In this document: in pieces, positions 1-10,215 of the stretch
Layout: each line of letters begins with the position of its first letter
Position numbering within the stretch: the first letter of the stretch is position 1
From: Breviolum minutum Mf 1.05b.01
Lineage: Eukaryota; Sar; Dinophyceae; Suessiales; Symbiodiniaceae
Reading direction: 5' to 3'
Length of the DNA stretch: 64,000 nucleotides
NCBI GenBank assembly: GCA_000507305.1
Contig: DF239104.1
Location: 124,001 to 188,000 of the forward strand
Made by a program: the position numbers and the translations under genes
Notes under the pieces: generated by a model
Databases searched by the model: none
Told to the model about the DNA's origin: nothing
What the model saw: the letters and a program-made list of their open reading frames with translations, nothing else

Positions 1-459
1 AAAGTGCATTGTGGATGTTTACAACAGGTTTGTTTGTTTCCACAAATGTCTGGGGTACAGCTGTTGTTGAGGGGGAGGTCAATATGTTGTATCACCTTCC
101 TTCAACGTCTATCCAATATATGTGGACATACATTATATCCTCCCGGAAATTATCCCAGTCCCTGAAACTATGAGCCTTTTGTGTCCATACTGATGGTTGT
201 CACATGTTGTCACATAAACCTTTGCTGTTCTGATTTGACTTCTTCATGATCAACCGTTCCGCCATTATATCTCAGAGCATCCACCCCTGTCTAAGAGAAA
301 TGTAATAGTCTGCGCCCCGTCATGGAAAATACCCGAAGTTAACTAAGAACAGTATACATTCCAAGATGTTCAACTATATTACATGGAAATATATGGGATA
401 TAGAAGCCACGATGGGAGAACACTTTGCGGAACAAGTTCACTTCGGTTCTTCTTCTAGC

Positions 460-566
460 CCTAGGGATCCAAACACGTCCTGAGAATGGTAATGGAATCT
501 ACATACTACGGTGAGGAGGTAATTGGCCACCCCAAGCATCATCTGATGATGGTTGATGCCTAGGAC
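460..566. repeat. Family F inverted-repeat element (introner-like)
   Basis: The ends CCCTAGGGATCCAA and a diverged TTGATGCCTAGGA form an imperfect palindrome. The body carries the family signature GAGGAGGTAATTGG. It abuts the coding segment 566-705. Confidence 0.65.
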
Positions 567-705
567 AGCAGGGTGTTTGACCAAGGTGCGCTTGCAGGTG
601 TTCCACGTGATATTCTTCCGAGACAGCAATGAACTTTGATGGTCCACCTGGTGGCCGAACCCAACAAAAATCCCTTGGCTTAACTTCAAAATCAGAACTT
701 GCCAT
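535..705 (-). CDS. First exon of a downstream gene (gene C), hypothetical protein
   Basis: A minus-strand frame opens at an ATG at 705-703 in the context CCACCATGG and reads MASSDFEVKPRDFCWVRPPG, then on through a Cys/His-containing stretch (about 55 residues) until it enters a family F inverted-repeat element at about 566. The codon use and composition look coding. No splice donor could be fixed: a GTCAAA lies just before the element. The product is not recognised. The ATG may be a true start (about 1.3 kb downstream of the gene B stop, same strand) or an internal Met of a larger exon. Confidence 0.45.
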
Positions 706-2030
706 GGTGGAGAGTCAAGAGTTGTCTCTCTGCGAAGTCATATCAATATGAAAATAATATCAAAGTACATGATGATGACATTGATGATGAGAACTTAACA
801 AAGCTGAATCTAAAAATATTACGGTGGAGATAAAGATTGCTTTGGGGTTATTAATCAGCATCTTTTTTTGTTGGGGACATTGTTCTTTACAAACCCCCAA
901 AATCCCAGGTCAATGAAACCTGAAGACATCATTACATGTTCAAGCTCAGAATCTCATCTTCCACCATTGATTCGTTGTTTTTGTCCAGGCTTTTTAACGA
1001 GTTATCTTTGCCAATGGGGGGGAGTATGATTCATATAGGTCCGGGAGTAGCACCTGGAAAATCCAACGGACTCTTCAATGGGGAATTGGAGCCAATCCCC
1101 AACCCAGAAAAAGATTCCTTCATCCCTTCCAGATCGACATCAACTATTAGGTGGTGTTTTTCGTCATTCTGTTTTTGTTTGAGAAAAAAATCATTCAAGT
1201 TTTGTTTTGGAAGATAGCCAGAAAATAGAAGTTCAACTTAAAACGAATACAGGTGACTTGGGTTTTTAAAGTATCTATCTGTCTACAGGTCAGCCTATCT
1301 ATCGATCTACCTATGTATGACTCTACTTATTTTAGAGAAATCTTGAACATAAACATCATAAACACTTGAGACATGGTGAACAGTTTACATATATATATAT
1401 AGTTTATATATATATATATGAATATATATGTTGTGATATTGATTTTTTTTAAGATGCTAGGCTTCCTATACTGACTCAACATCCAACAATTCACCCGAAT
1501 CACCGCTCCACGAAATGTGCCTCCGCCTCTGTTAGTCGGTTGACCTCATGTGGCGGTTGGTTTGTTGGTTGTTTCACCCATTTCAACAATGCCCTAGGGA
1601 TCCAATCATCTTGTCAGAGGATGATTTCGGCGTACAATCACCTCCTCAACAAGGTATTTAGGTTGCATGAAACCATTATCAGAAGGTGATTGGATCCCTA
1701 GGTAGTATAGGGATGATTTAAGGCCCATCATACCAATGGAAAAAAGTAATCTTCACCCCAAATAGTTGTTGAACATTGAAAAAACACAATGACATATGAT
1801 TAAAACTCATTCAACAAATATGAGTTGATATGAGGTTTGCTTCTTCAACTAGGGTTGAGTATACACATGTTTTAAACCACCTAGATTTTGCTTCAGAAAT
1901 CTTATGGCCCTGATAAACATCTGTTATGTCAAGGGTGGACCCTTTTCAAGGGCGATTTGCACCACGCCAAGATGAAAAAGAAACAGGCACTTTGGGATCA
2001 TCGTTTTCATCCAGTGCTGAGATTCTCGTT
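706..2030. other. Spacer between gene B stop and gene C start
   Basis: No convincing exon was seen. The spacer holds a (TA)n-rich tract at about 1390-1428, a family F element at 1592-1706 and a fragment of family A near 1845-1890. A 93-codon plus-strand frame at 936-1217 shows no splice support or recognisable domain. Confidence 0.5.
1592..1706. repeat. Family F inverted-repeat element
   Basis: It begins CCCTAGGGATCCAATCATC and ends GGTGATTGGATCCCTAGG, a near-perfect terminal inverted repeat, with the internal signature AATCACCTCCTCAACAAGG shared with the copy at 62462. Confidence 0.8.
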
Positions 2031-5000
2031 TCATCGTTCAAAATCTCCAACCCTTGAAACCAACCCAACTAACGAAACCAACTCAACAAATTTATATAAC
2101 CACACCTTGCAAAATTAACATGGAACCCAAAAATGGAGGTGGATGGAAGATGATTGTCCTTTCCAATTGGATAATCTTTAGGCTTCATGTTAATGTCCCG
2201 GGGTGTACACTCTCCGATTTCCCAAAATCAAAGGAATCTCCATCTTGAGCATTCCTTGGCTCCAAGAAGCTTCTGACTTGAAGGTTCCAACAAACAAACA
2301 CATTTCAAGGGTACTAACTATACCATGTCTAACCACAAAAAACATATCATGAACCAACTCCCTACGACCGGACACCGGACAAACTTCCGACAAACGGATT
2401 GGGCATCCCTGGCTATCCCACCAATCAGAGTAATCTCTCAAGACCTGTTGCACATCGAGTCACCACATGTAGAAAGATGTCCCTTCCAACAAAAAATCAG
2501 GATCAATGGCCGGAATTAAGGATCACCTGTTTTTTTTGAAATCCAACAACTTAAAACGTGTTTTTGTCACACGGACAAACCTGGAAACTGCTGCTTTATA
2601 CCCCAGCTGTAAGCGGGTGAAAAGAATTGCCTAAACGAACCCCAACAACCCATGGAACAATGATCGGGTTTTAAGGCCTAAACACAGGGGTAGCCATATG
2701 GCTTATACTATACATTTACAACCCCACACAAAAATGAAGGAATCATGAGTTCCCACTGAAAAAAAACACTATTCTCCTGGACCCTCCAGAAGCTCTGGTT
2801 CTTGGTCTTGACCCCATTAAGGAAGTTGATAGCGCCGGTTTGTTGGGGCTGCTCGAGGGATATCAAGGGATACCCTCCCGTAAAACTAACAGCAAAAGCG
2901 GACCCAAAAGGAAAGTAGTCTTTTAAAATCATCACTTTCCAGGTGATATGTTAGTTTCAGGGAGGATACTACCTAGATAAACTAGAATAATTAACGGATA
3001 AACTTCAGATCATTTTGGGGATGATTCCAGCAACCACCCTTCAGGCATGAAAAACTTGTCGGATTGGTCACAGGAAACAAATACCAAACATCCAAAAATC
3101 CTGCAAATATCTCCTTAGCCTGTGTGTTTGGGGATCTATTTTGGGACTTTCATTGCCTCTTTGGAACTTTAGAAGGAGATTGGAAGACTTTGGATCTATA
3201 TTATGGCTTATATTTCCTTCACAACGTTTGTCCTCAACGAAACCAACAAACCAACGGAAACCCATGGAGCTGCTCCGAGTTCCACCTGATGGGTGGCGTC
3301 GTTGGCGGTTTGAACCATGTTGTCCTCGGTGCGGTCCAAACGGGTTTGTTTCCCATGACAGATGCATGGAAATGTTTGTACATTTACCGTTTACCTACAT
3401 TTAATTGATTCATATAGTAAATGTAGGCAAATGTATCATACATGGATGATATGGGGTTTGTTTTCTTTTCAAAAATCCACAGGGACAAAAAGACCAGAAA
3501 CACTAGAACTGTTGGCAAATTTGATTGTGAAGCTCCAAACAAATGAACCGATGGATTTTGTTTCATGTTTCATCGATAGCTATCAAAGCCGATGTCATGC
3601 TAGTTCAGACGACTTTTGCTGAGGTTTCGAATCAACCAAAATTTGGAGAAAAAAACAATGCTGGTTAAAGCTGGGGCAATTTGTTCTAATCCCTCTGCAC
3701 TGAGTCAAGGTCCCTTTCATGATAAGTTGGTAGTTGAATTTTCAAGGTTTCAAGTGAGGCAGTGTCAGGCAGTGGCAATTAACGCCAATTCTTCAGGGGA
3801 TGCAACCTAAGCAATCCAAACCTTTTTTTAATATGTCTTTGTGGGTTCTTTTGGAAGAGATCGAAGCCGCCACGCTTGATGTAACCCCGAGATCCACTAT
3901 TTGGTACCGCTTCACTCTCCGCCATGTTCACCCTGAATGAACTCCCACCAAGATTGACAATAAACATGTCAATTTTTGGTAACTCTGGTAAAGGGATAAG
4001 TTCCATTGCTACGTTTGTTTAGAAATGCAAAAGTGCATGGGAGATGGTCATCCTTGCCCTGATTACCCTTTGGACTCTGTACTATTTCATTGCAACAATG
4101 ATCAACAATGTAGCTAGATACCGTGCTTAGGTGGAGTCTGAAAAGATATGTTTCCTGAATCAAACTACATTGTCTCAGTAACCTCAACATTCCAAGTTTG
4201 CCTTCATCTAGTTGATGGTTTCGACCCATCATCTCCCCAAATAGGGTTGAACATTAAACATATTTGAAACCACCACCTAGTCACGGGAATACGTTTGGTA
4301 GCATGTTCCTTTCTATGCGAAAATTGTTTGGTAAAAGTGCCACTTGATAGCTTGACAAATATGATTGGATTGTTATATTGAGATCGCGAAACAAAAAACA
4401 AACGCAAGGCAAGGGCGAGAACGCCCTTGAAACACAAAACAACAACTGCCAACTGACTTTTTCTTGTTGAAATGCCATGATGCACAGAAGAATTTGTAGA
4501 CTTGCTCCAAGAAATCTGGTGCCTGCAGGAACACGGAGACAGCGGCATAGCAAGGAGGCCCTTCTTGAGGAAACCCAGTCTTCCAACCATGCTTCAGGTT
4601 CTAGGTTCCACAGATCATTATAGAGTAATGACAGATTGAAGGTGAGTCAAGCCATGAAAAAGTGTTGGATCTTCAACACAAAAAAACATGTGGCACATCA
4701 AAAGCTCGTACGCTTTCGATAGGTTACTATAGTCTACTATATATATATACCAGCACCACCTAAGAGGTGCCAATATGAACCTAAGGGGTGGTTAAGGGAC
4801 ACCCTTTGCCATTCATTTAGCACCCCTTAAATGTTCCAGGTATAGGTATCATGGGTATCAAGTATGGTATCTAAAAACCTGACCATTGGGAACTCTTTTT
4901 GTTTTTGCCAAAACCTCGGGCATTGGATTCAGATTCACAGTGGCTTTTTTCGACCTGCTGGTTGGTGGTTGAACCAACCCAGTTGGAAATCATTTAAATC

Positions 5001-7330
5001 AAAATGGATCATCTCCCCATTTTGAGGGTTGAACATGAAAAACACTCAAAATATTTAACCACCACCAAAAAACATATAATTCCCTAGGTAATCCTAAGCA
5101 TCACCTTCTGAGAGTATAGAAACTGGATGTCTTGGGATTTGAGGTTGGTGACCTCTGGACCACGGTACTGAAGCCAAGGAGTCATGCAGTCAAAAACTCT
5201 TACCTTTGGAAATAAACACACATTCGAATCATAACTAGTTGGAACCACCACCTAGATAAATTTATTGCACCTAAAAAAAATCCACGATCAGATCATGTCA
5301 TGAAAAATCAGTACCTTCCATATTAATTAATTCTGACAATCCGTCTATATCCAGCTTCGCTTCCTCATGTGCATAGTCCCATACTGGCATAGCACTGTAA
5401 ATTCCCAGGAAGTCCAAGTCGACTAGACTAGTTGCCCCTTGGTAATTTGCAGGGAATCCTTCACATGGATCATCCTATAGAACATTCACCCTGTGAAAAT
5501 TAACATCTAACCCAAAAAACCACCCATTTGCAACAGAAAATCATCTTTCCAAACATCTTCCATCCACCTCCCATTTTTAGCTTCAAAATGTGAATTTTCA
5601 GAGATTTTCTTTGGTCAAAATTGGAACTTCCAGGCCATCAGTTGGCTTAAGACCTTCACCTAAATCCATCCAGATCCAGACCTCTGCACCTAAATCCGCC
5701 TGAGACAGGACATCGTGAAAAGTCCAAGGAATCTAGGCTTTTACTACATATACCACCCTAAGGATCCGTTTGTATGTCCGTTTTGAAAGGGATTAACCCT
5801 ACAATCCTCTTGTTGGGATGGGATTGGGACCATCAAACCTACTCGAATCGGGAAGGGTATGGATCCTTAGGGCCAATAAAAAAACGGTAGAGTCAACCAA
5901 CACCTTTGGGGGTGGATTTTTTTAAGACTTACAAAACCGTTTCGGAAGCTTATTTTCAAGAAAGAAAAACACATTTATATAGTTGTTTTTTTTTGGGGGG
6001 GAAAAAAATCAAATCGAACAATGATTCCACCTCTGAACCTTAAAACCTATGGGGGAAAGTACTAGGCATGAATTGATGTTTTCGGTTGGATATCAACGCG
6101 TCTTCAGATCATGATCCCATAAACTCGGTCAAGAGTTTCGGAGATTTCTGATTTGACGGCCGATACGCAGAGGATAAGGTACCCTTCTGAAAGATGATAA
6201 AGATGGATGTAACCTCCTGAAAACTACCATGCTTGGCTGGAAAATCACCATTTGTTTGAAGGAAACACATCTTCGAATGATTGTTTTTACATTGTCATGT
6301 TAGTTGTCGGGGAAGCAATACGACTCTTTATGTGCACATGAAAGGGATACATAATATAGAAATCTACCATTTTGGCCCATATTGATGTTGAATGTCTCTA
6401 CACACATTACATGGACTGTGTGGGAGATGATTGGAGGACCACTTTGTTTTCTCTTTACGGACGTATTTATCTATAGGAGTTCTATAGGGTGAAAAATGCA
6501 TTCTCTTGACCCATTGGCAAATACCAATGGTTTTGAAACCCTGAGATGACGAAACCTCTCGGATATCATCCACGGGGTCTTCATGGCAGGTCAGAACTTA
6601 TTCTGGGTTGAAACCATTTGGACATATTTCTGGGACATCCCACCATCCTCCAAACGAAGATGGAAAATAGACTTTCAGGATTCAGCATCAAAAATCCAAA
6701 CAAAAGCCTAGACATCCAACCATTCTGAAAGTAATTATAAAGGATGGAATGAAACAAAAACGTATACCTAGAACTCAAGAACTCACCGATGGGAGTACAC
6801 CTGGGATATATCAAACCCGCTACAGCTGTGGGACAGTGTGAAAGGCCCTTCGGCTCAGTCGTAACATCACCCCGGGTCAAGCAATCTTATTATCCCCATA
6901 CCATTCATGTATGGTATGTTTATGAATGGTTGATTTCTTATGGAAAATATAAGCAAATAATTATGATATGTGATAAATGGATGCTATGGGCATTGATCCT
7001 CAATTTCAACATGACATCCACGTTGCACGCATCTTGGGGCGCCCAACATCTTTGTATCTTTGCTTCAACTTTTGCACCAGTTCTTTCCCTTGAGCGAAAC
7101 GAATATCGGCCGAAAGATGTTTTTTTGGCTCAGGAAATACCAAGACAAAAAAACAAAGATGACCCCTGGGATCACAATAATACATTGACAATATCGTGGA
7201 CTTCTTGGATGATAAGATGAGGGGATTCTTTCAGGAGCTTGAATTTCCTTGGAGTTGTATGGGTGCGTCTCAAAAATTGGGACTCCAACAATCGCTGGAC
7301 GTGGTTGAGTTTGAAGTGGAAATCCCACAT
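2031..7330 (-). CDS. Gene B: about 21-exon gene, hypothetical protein of about 735 aa
   Basis: Exons by hand, in transcript order: 7330-7184, 7128-7029, 6885-6787, 6596-6459, 6363-6322, 6216-6125, 6046-6020 (weak), 5699-5628, 5474-5315, 5203-5105, 4600-4454, 4350-4293, 4207-4067, 3984-3784, 3713-3637, 3579-3487, 3324-3252, 3195-3148, 2874-2783, 2444-2211, 2105-2031 (TGA). Each has GT..AG borders and the codon phase carries across all junctions except after 5474-5315, where a GA donor or an earlier GT donor (GTATGG) must be assumed. Sample readings: MWDFHFKLNHVQRLL at the start, HLSEGYLILCVSAVKSEISE in exon 6, SLVDLDFLGIYSAMPVWDY in exon 9. Introns range from about 57 to 320 bp. The product was not recognised and no catalytic motif is claimed. 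The start is supported by an in-frame stop just upstream of the ATG and by gene A ending 70 nt earlier. Individual exon ends may be off by some bases. Confidence 0.6.
2106..2210 (-). repeat. Family D element forming a complete intron
   Basis: On the minus strand it starts GTGTACACCCCGGGACATTA and ends CATGTTAATTTTGCAAG. The two ends are inverted repeats, and they coincide with the 5' GT and 3' AG of the intron between gene B exons 20 and 21. Confidence 0.65.
2211..2444 (-). CDS. Gene B exon 20 (longest exon)
   Basis: The acceptor is GTGCAACAG and the donor GGAGA|GTGTAC. There are 78 codons in phase 0, reading VLRDYSDWWDSQGCPIRLSE at the start and ILGNRR at the end. The intron that follows (2106-2210) is almost exactly one family D element. 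Confidence 0.6.
2783..2874 (-). CDS. Gene B exon 19
   Basis: Two bases plus 30 codons (YPLISLEQPQQTGAINFLNG), donor GG|GTCCAG. It is preceded directly by a family D element whose terminal repeat supplies the acceptor GGGAG. Confidence 0.5.
2873..2970. repeat. Family D inverted-repeat element
   Basis: Plus-strand ends are CTCCCGTAAAACTAACAG and ATATGTTAGTTTCAGGGAGG. It lies in the intron upstream of gene B exon 19. Confidence 0.7.
3363..3446. repeat. Family C inverted-repeat element
   Basis: It runs from ATGCATGGAAATGTTTGTAC to a matching inverted end CATACATGGATGATATGGG, around a TTTACCTACATTTA / AAATGTAGGCAAAT core. It lies inside the gene B intron 3325-3486. Confidence 0.6.
3784..3984 (-). 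CDS. Gene B exon 14
   Basis: Acceptor CTTTACCAG, donor TTGGC|GTTAAT, 66 codons plus split codons at both ends that match exons 13 and 15. Reads LPKIDMFIVNLGGSSFRVNM early. The flanking introns are only about 70-82 bp. Confidence 0.6.
4067..4207 (-). CDS. Gene B exon 13
   Basis: Reads GKLGMLRLLRQCSLIQETYL and ends at CCAAAGG|GTAATC. The intron upstream contains the family A element 4209-4281, which ends in CAACTAG used as acceptor. The first base could also be 4201. Confidence 0.55.
4209..4281. repeat. Family A inverted-repeat element
   Basis: On the minus strand it starts CTAGGTGGTGGTTTCAAATA and ends CGAAACCATCAACTAG; flanking CTAG may be a target duplication. It lies in a gene B intron. 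Confidence 0.7.
4454..4600 (-). CDS. Gene B exon 11
   Basis: Acceptor GGAACCTAG, donor AAGTCA|GTTGGC, 49 codons in phase 0, reading GPPCYAAVSVFLQAPDFLEQ in the middle. The CY...LQ spacing vaguely recalls a peptidase C19 cysteine box, but this is too weak to call. Confidence 0.55.
4960..5058. repeat. Family A inverted-repeat element
   Basis: Starts CTGGTTGGTGGTTGAACCAA and ends AAAATATTTAACCACCACC, with the internal GGATCATCTCCCCA signature. Confidence 0.75.
5315..5474 (-). CDS. Gene B exon 9
   Basis: Acceptor TTCTATAG, 53 codons beginning DDPCEGFPANYQGATSLVDL and rich in acidic residues near the end. Its GT donor (GGAAG|GTACTG) leaves a phase that does not fit the next exon; a GA donor three bases earlier or GTATGG inside the exon would. 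Confidence 0.5.
5490..5605. repeat. Family D inverted-repeat element
   Basis: Ends are ACCCTGTGAAAATTAACATC and AAAATGTGAATTTTCAG. It lies in the gene B intron 5475-5627. Confidence 0.7.
5765..5874. repeat. Family H inverted-repeat element
   Basis: Runs from CTAAGGATCCGTTTG to GGGTATGGATCCTTAG, with internal GGGATTGGGACCATCAAACC also seen at 43187 and 61065. Confidence 0.65.
6125..6216 (-). CDS. Gene B exon 6
   Basis: Two bases plus 30 codons, reading GYIHLYHLSEGYLILCVSAV and ending at GACCGA|GTTTAT. A longin-like fold is conceivable from the alternating hydrophobic pattern, but this is speculation. Confidence 0.6.
6217..6321 (-). repeat. Family D element forming a whole intron
   Basis: On the minus strand the intron starts GTATTGCTTCCCCGACAACT and ends CATGGTAGTTTTCAG. 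The inverted ends (CCCGACAACTAACATG and CATGGTAGTTTTCAGG) reach the splice sites. The flanking exons (6322-6363 and 6125-6216) are phase compatible. Confidence 0.75.
6459..6596 (-). CDS. Gene B exon 4
   Basis: Acceptor CAGAATAAG, donor ACGTCC|GTAAAG, 45 codons plus split codons. Reads DPVDDIREVSSSQGFKTIGI. Confidence 0.6.
6787..6885 (-). CDS. Gene B exon 3
   Basis: Acceptor GATAATAAG, strong donor CATCG|GTGAGT, 32 codons plus split codons. Reads TRGDVTTEPKGLSHCPTAVA. Confidence 0.65.
6893..6962. repeat. Family C element (short copy)
   Basis: Contains CCCATACCATTCATGTATGG and GAATGGTTGATTTCTTATGG, the family C left end and loop. It lies in the intron before gene B exon 3. Confidence 0.5.
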
Positions 7331-7401
7331 TTTGTTGGTTCAAAGCGGTCCTAATTTGGAGACAAATGCTTATCAATACCCATGAAAAATGACAATGTCA
7401 G
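7331..7401 (-). promoter_or_regulatory. Spacer between gene A stop and gene B start with possible spliced-leader acceptor
   Basis: Between the TGA at 7404-7402 and the ATG at 7330 the minus strand holds TTGTCATTTTTCATGGG, then GTCTCCAAATTAG, whose AG ends at 7351, 20 nt before the ATG. This matches a trans-splice acceptor as used in dinoflagellate tandem genes, but it could also be an ordinary 3' splice site. Confidence 0.4.
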
Positions 7402-10215
7402 TCACTGAAACTGCAGGATATTAAAGAAGAAAACGTCTGGCAACACCACTGACCGTGGCTTGGTTGCGATCAACATCCAATCCACCTGAAACCTAGGAAA
7501 TCTTAGAAAATATGCTAGGCTACGCTTGGATAATGATTGAGGTTGCTACCTGGTTAATGACTATGAGAAGAACCCTACAATACCCCAAAATGGGATGTAA
7601 CTTTTACCAATGATATGACCAAAAATCAAAATAGGCCTCCTTACACTAAAATTAATCCAGCCAACCTCCTGAGTGAAAAATGCTTGTATAGTTTTAAGTA
7701 TGCGGTTCATTGATGACATCCTGTCGTGACATGTGGATGGATGTCTAGGGTATCTAGAAGATGCACTTAGCAACAGATCGTTCCTTGCATTCCTGGATAT
7801 CTAGCAAATTTTGCCATTGCTCATGATCGTTTCCACCCAGGACACCATTTTAAAAAAACACCCAGCCATCCATCTTGCCAAGAAAAAATTGACATTCAAT
7901 AGGCATACTCTGTGTTATGGTTTGTGAAACTTCCTCTACCAACTCGCGATGGTCTTCCTCTCCATCCTCACCCACCACCACGTGACCTGTTGGGACGGAC
8001 ATGACTGGCAAAACCCGGCCACGGCCCGGCCGGTGTACCCCCCCACCCACTGAGATGGCTTGTGGATGCAGAGAATTTTAACCAAGATCCACACAACCAG
8101 CAATTCTTAATGGATAATATTGAATCACGTGTGATCAGTTGTTGGGAAGTGATTACATTGTTTACTAATAGTCCTCTTATACGATTAGAGATAAAGATTG
8201 AAGTTGCCACTTATGAACGAAGAAACTCATGACACATCTAAATGGATGGAAACCCAGCACATCCAAGGGCAAAGCTTCTCCCAAATACCCAAATTGCTTG
8301 CATGAATGGCTTTGCTTTAACAAATCTTCAATGGTAAATGAAGCACCTGGAAGTCAAATGATCCTTTGTTTTTGACTTGAAACGACCTTGTTGTTGGTAC
8401 AGTTTAGGTTCCCCCCAAACAATAGAACCTGTACGGCAAACGTTCAAACATGAAACATAATTCAGGATTTCTTTCACACCTGCTCAAGTTCGTCCCATTG
8501 TTTCACGAATCTGTGAAAAATGATTGGATCAAAGCCCTAGGAATCCAGTCATATTCTCAGATGATGATTGGGGTGTACAATCACCTCCAAAACGCATCAT
8601 TTTTAGGTTCCATGAAACCATTCTCACTTTCGGTGAGCCAGGATCCCTAGGGTTAGGGTAGGTTGAATGAAGGATGGGAACTCATCATGGATCTCCTTTT
8701 TTGGTCAACTCACCGAACCCCCCCGACCGAATCCTGGCCGCCATTTTTTTTCTTCGGCTCACCGCCAGGAATGCTCGGCACTGTGTGCAGCCAGGCCGGT
8801 GTCGCGCATGAACTGCTCCTGGGCTTTTTGTGGGATTGGAAGCCTCAATCCTGGGTTTGGATTCTTAGGGAATCTTAAATAAAGAGATATAGGAAGCCAT
8901 AAGAACTGGTTAGCCAGATTTCTTCCAGGATTCCAATATCCGAAACAGAATCCACGTTTGATGATAAAAAAAACATTAGGTGTCAATCAACAATAAAACG
9001 TACTGGATCCAAACTAGAAATTACATGCCCGGACCTAAAATCAGCACCGAACCGGATGCTTACCCTCCCTGAAACTACCAGCAAAAGCCCCTGAAAATAG
9101 ACCCCAGGAAAAGGAGATTCCTATTGGAAACCATCGTTATTTAGGGGCTATGTATGTTTGAGGGAGGGTACTATGTGTAGGGACATACTACATCATTGTT
9201 AAAGACCGTGCATGCATGGAATGGATGTATTTCCAGCGTTCAAAACGCATAAAACATCCCATACACTATGGCACAAGGAATCAGAAATCTTAGTGCAGAA
9301 TATCCTATTCTATTAATGGCAAGTTGATAAGGATTCCTGCTATCGGAGTACGAAAATTCATTCCACACGACAGACCCTCAAAGAGGAAGGGAAACATGAA
9401 ATCCACCATGAAGTTCTTGCTTCACTGGCAGGTCCACCGCGATCATTTCTGGGAAAACTTTCCATCCAAGCCTAGACATTCATAACAGAGCCACCATTTT
9501 GGGTGATGTGATATTGTTGCAACTTTTTTCCTTCCTATCTTGTGAATGTCCACCATGACTACCTAAGGTATTGGCATCTCCTTCGCTTGGTCCACCAAAC
9601 TAAAGAACGGCTAGCAAATTTCATTGAATCGAACCACTTAATTATCTTGCCATCAGGTTCCTTGCGGCATCATGTGCTTAAAATAAAGGGGATACATGTA
9701 TCTGGCTAAAATTAAATCATCAAAAAAAAATATTATACTTACCGACCCCTTATTTGGATCTATCTGCAATATCCTCAATGGATGATCTTGAGATCTACCC
9801 GGCTCACCCGTTTTCCACCCATATTTTTGTTTGCTTCTCTAAGCAACTCCGATAAAGGCCATGTCAGATGCATTGTATCTCAAAACCTTGGACCAAACAA
9901 CGAAACGGCTGGACAACTGGATATCCCCTATCCAAGTTGCTAATAATGAAACGTTTGACCCATCACCAAGAAGGAAGACATTTCTTTAGAAAAAAAACAA
10001 TGCCCGAATACTCAGTGCATAGTGCATGGTCTATTTACCTATCATTTGGCTTAACCTTATGGCTTATGGTATAAATGTATAGGTATATATACACCATACA
10101 TGGAGCGTTTTGGAATAAGTTTTCTATTCGGCCTTCACCTCGGAGAATCAATGATGATGGCAAGTTCTCAACGTTGAGGAAATGTGTTTGGCGAACCAAA
10201 GGTACCAACATACCC
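7402..10215 (-). CDS. Gene A, 3' part: 15 chained exons, hypothetical protein
   Basis: Exons in transcript order: 10215-10100, 9939-9887, 9763-9743, 9562-9524, 9415-9352, 9068-9004, 8818-8763, 8510-8480, 8428-8401, 8346-8236, 8164-8051, 7986-7862, 7819-7767, 7720-7645, 7485-7402 (TGA). All borders are GT..AG and every split codon fits, about 345 codons. Sample readings: VENLPSSLILRGEGRIENLF, EQFMRDTGLAAHSAEHSW, LLKQSHSCKQFGYLGEALPL, HVVVGEDGEEDHRELVEEV. Exons are as short as 21, 28 and 31 nt. Introns carry family D (9063-9172) and family F (8533-8653) elements; the intron after 7986-7862 would be only 42 nt unless an earlier donor (GTTTCA) is used. The product is not recognised. Exons further upstream (10.7 kb and above) may belong to the same gene. 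Confidence 0.6.
8533..8653. repeat. Family F inverted-repeat element
   Basis: Starts AAGCCCTAGGAATCCAGTC, ends GAGCCAGGATCCCTAGGG, with internal TGATTGGGGTGTACAATCAC. It lies within the gene A intron 8511-8762. Confidence 0.75.
9063..9172. repeat. Family D inverted-repeat element
   Basis: Ends CCCTCCCTGAAACTACCAG and TATGTTTGAGGGAGGGTAC. On the minus strand its GTTTCAG is used as the acceptor of gene A exon 9068-9004. Confidence 0.75.

Noticed and set aside
3479..3623. Plus-strand exon with good acceptor (TCCACAG) and donor (CTGAG|GTTTCG)
   Set aside because: The frame hits TGA just before the donor, and the minus strand gives two phase-consistent exons of gene B over the same bases.
4480..4570. 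Ubiquitin-protease-like cysteine box in gene B exon 11
   Set aside because: Only a CY..(x)..LQ spacing fits; the Gly-Leu-x-Asn-x-Gly-Asn context of peptidase C19 is missing.
6217..6321. Inverted repeats as rho-independent terminators or attenuators
   Set aside because: The hairpins lack a U-run, recur in families throughout the window and lie in introns; they are repeat elements, not bacterial terminators.
9808..9878. Apparent minus exon reading LSELLREANKNMGGKR with a GTGAGC donor
   Set aside because: It cannot coexist with exon 9939-9887, which chains in phase with its neighbours; probably intronic.
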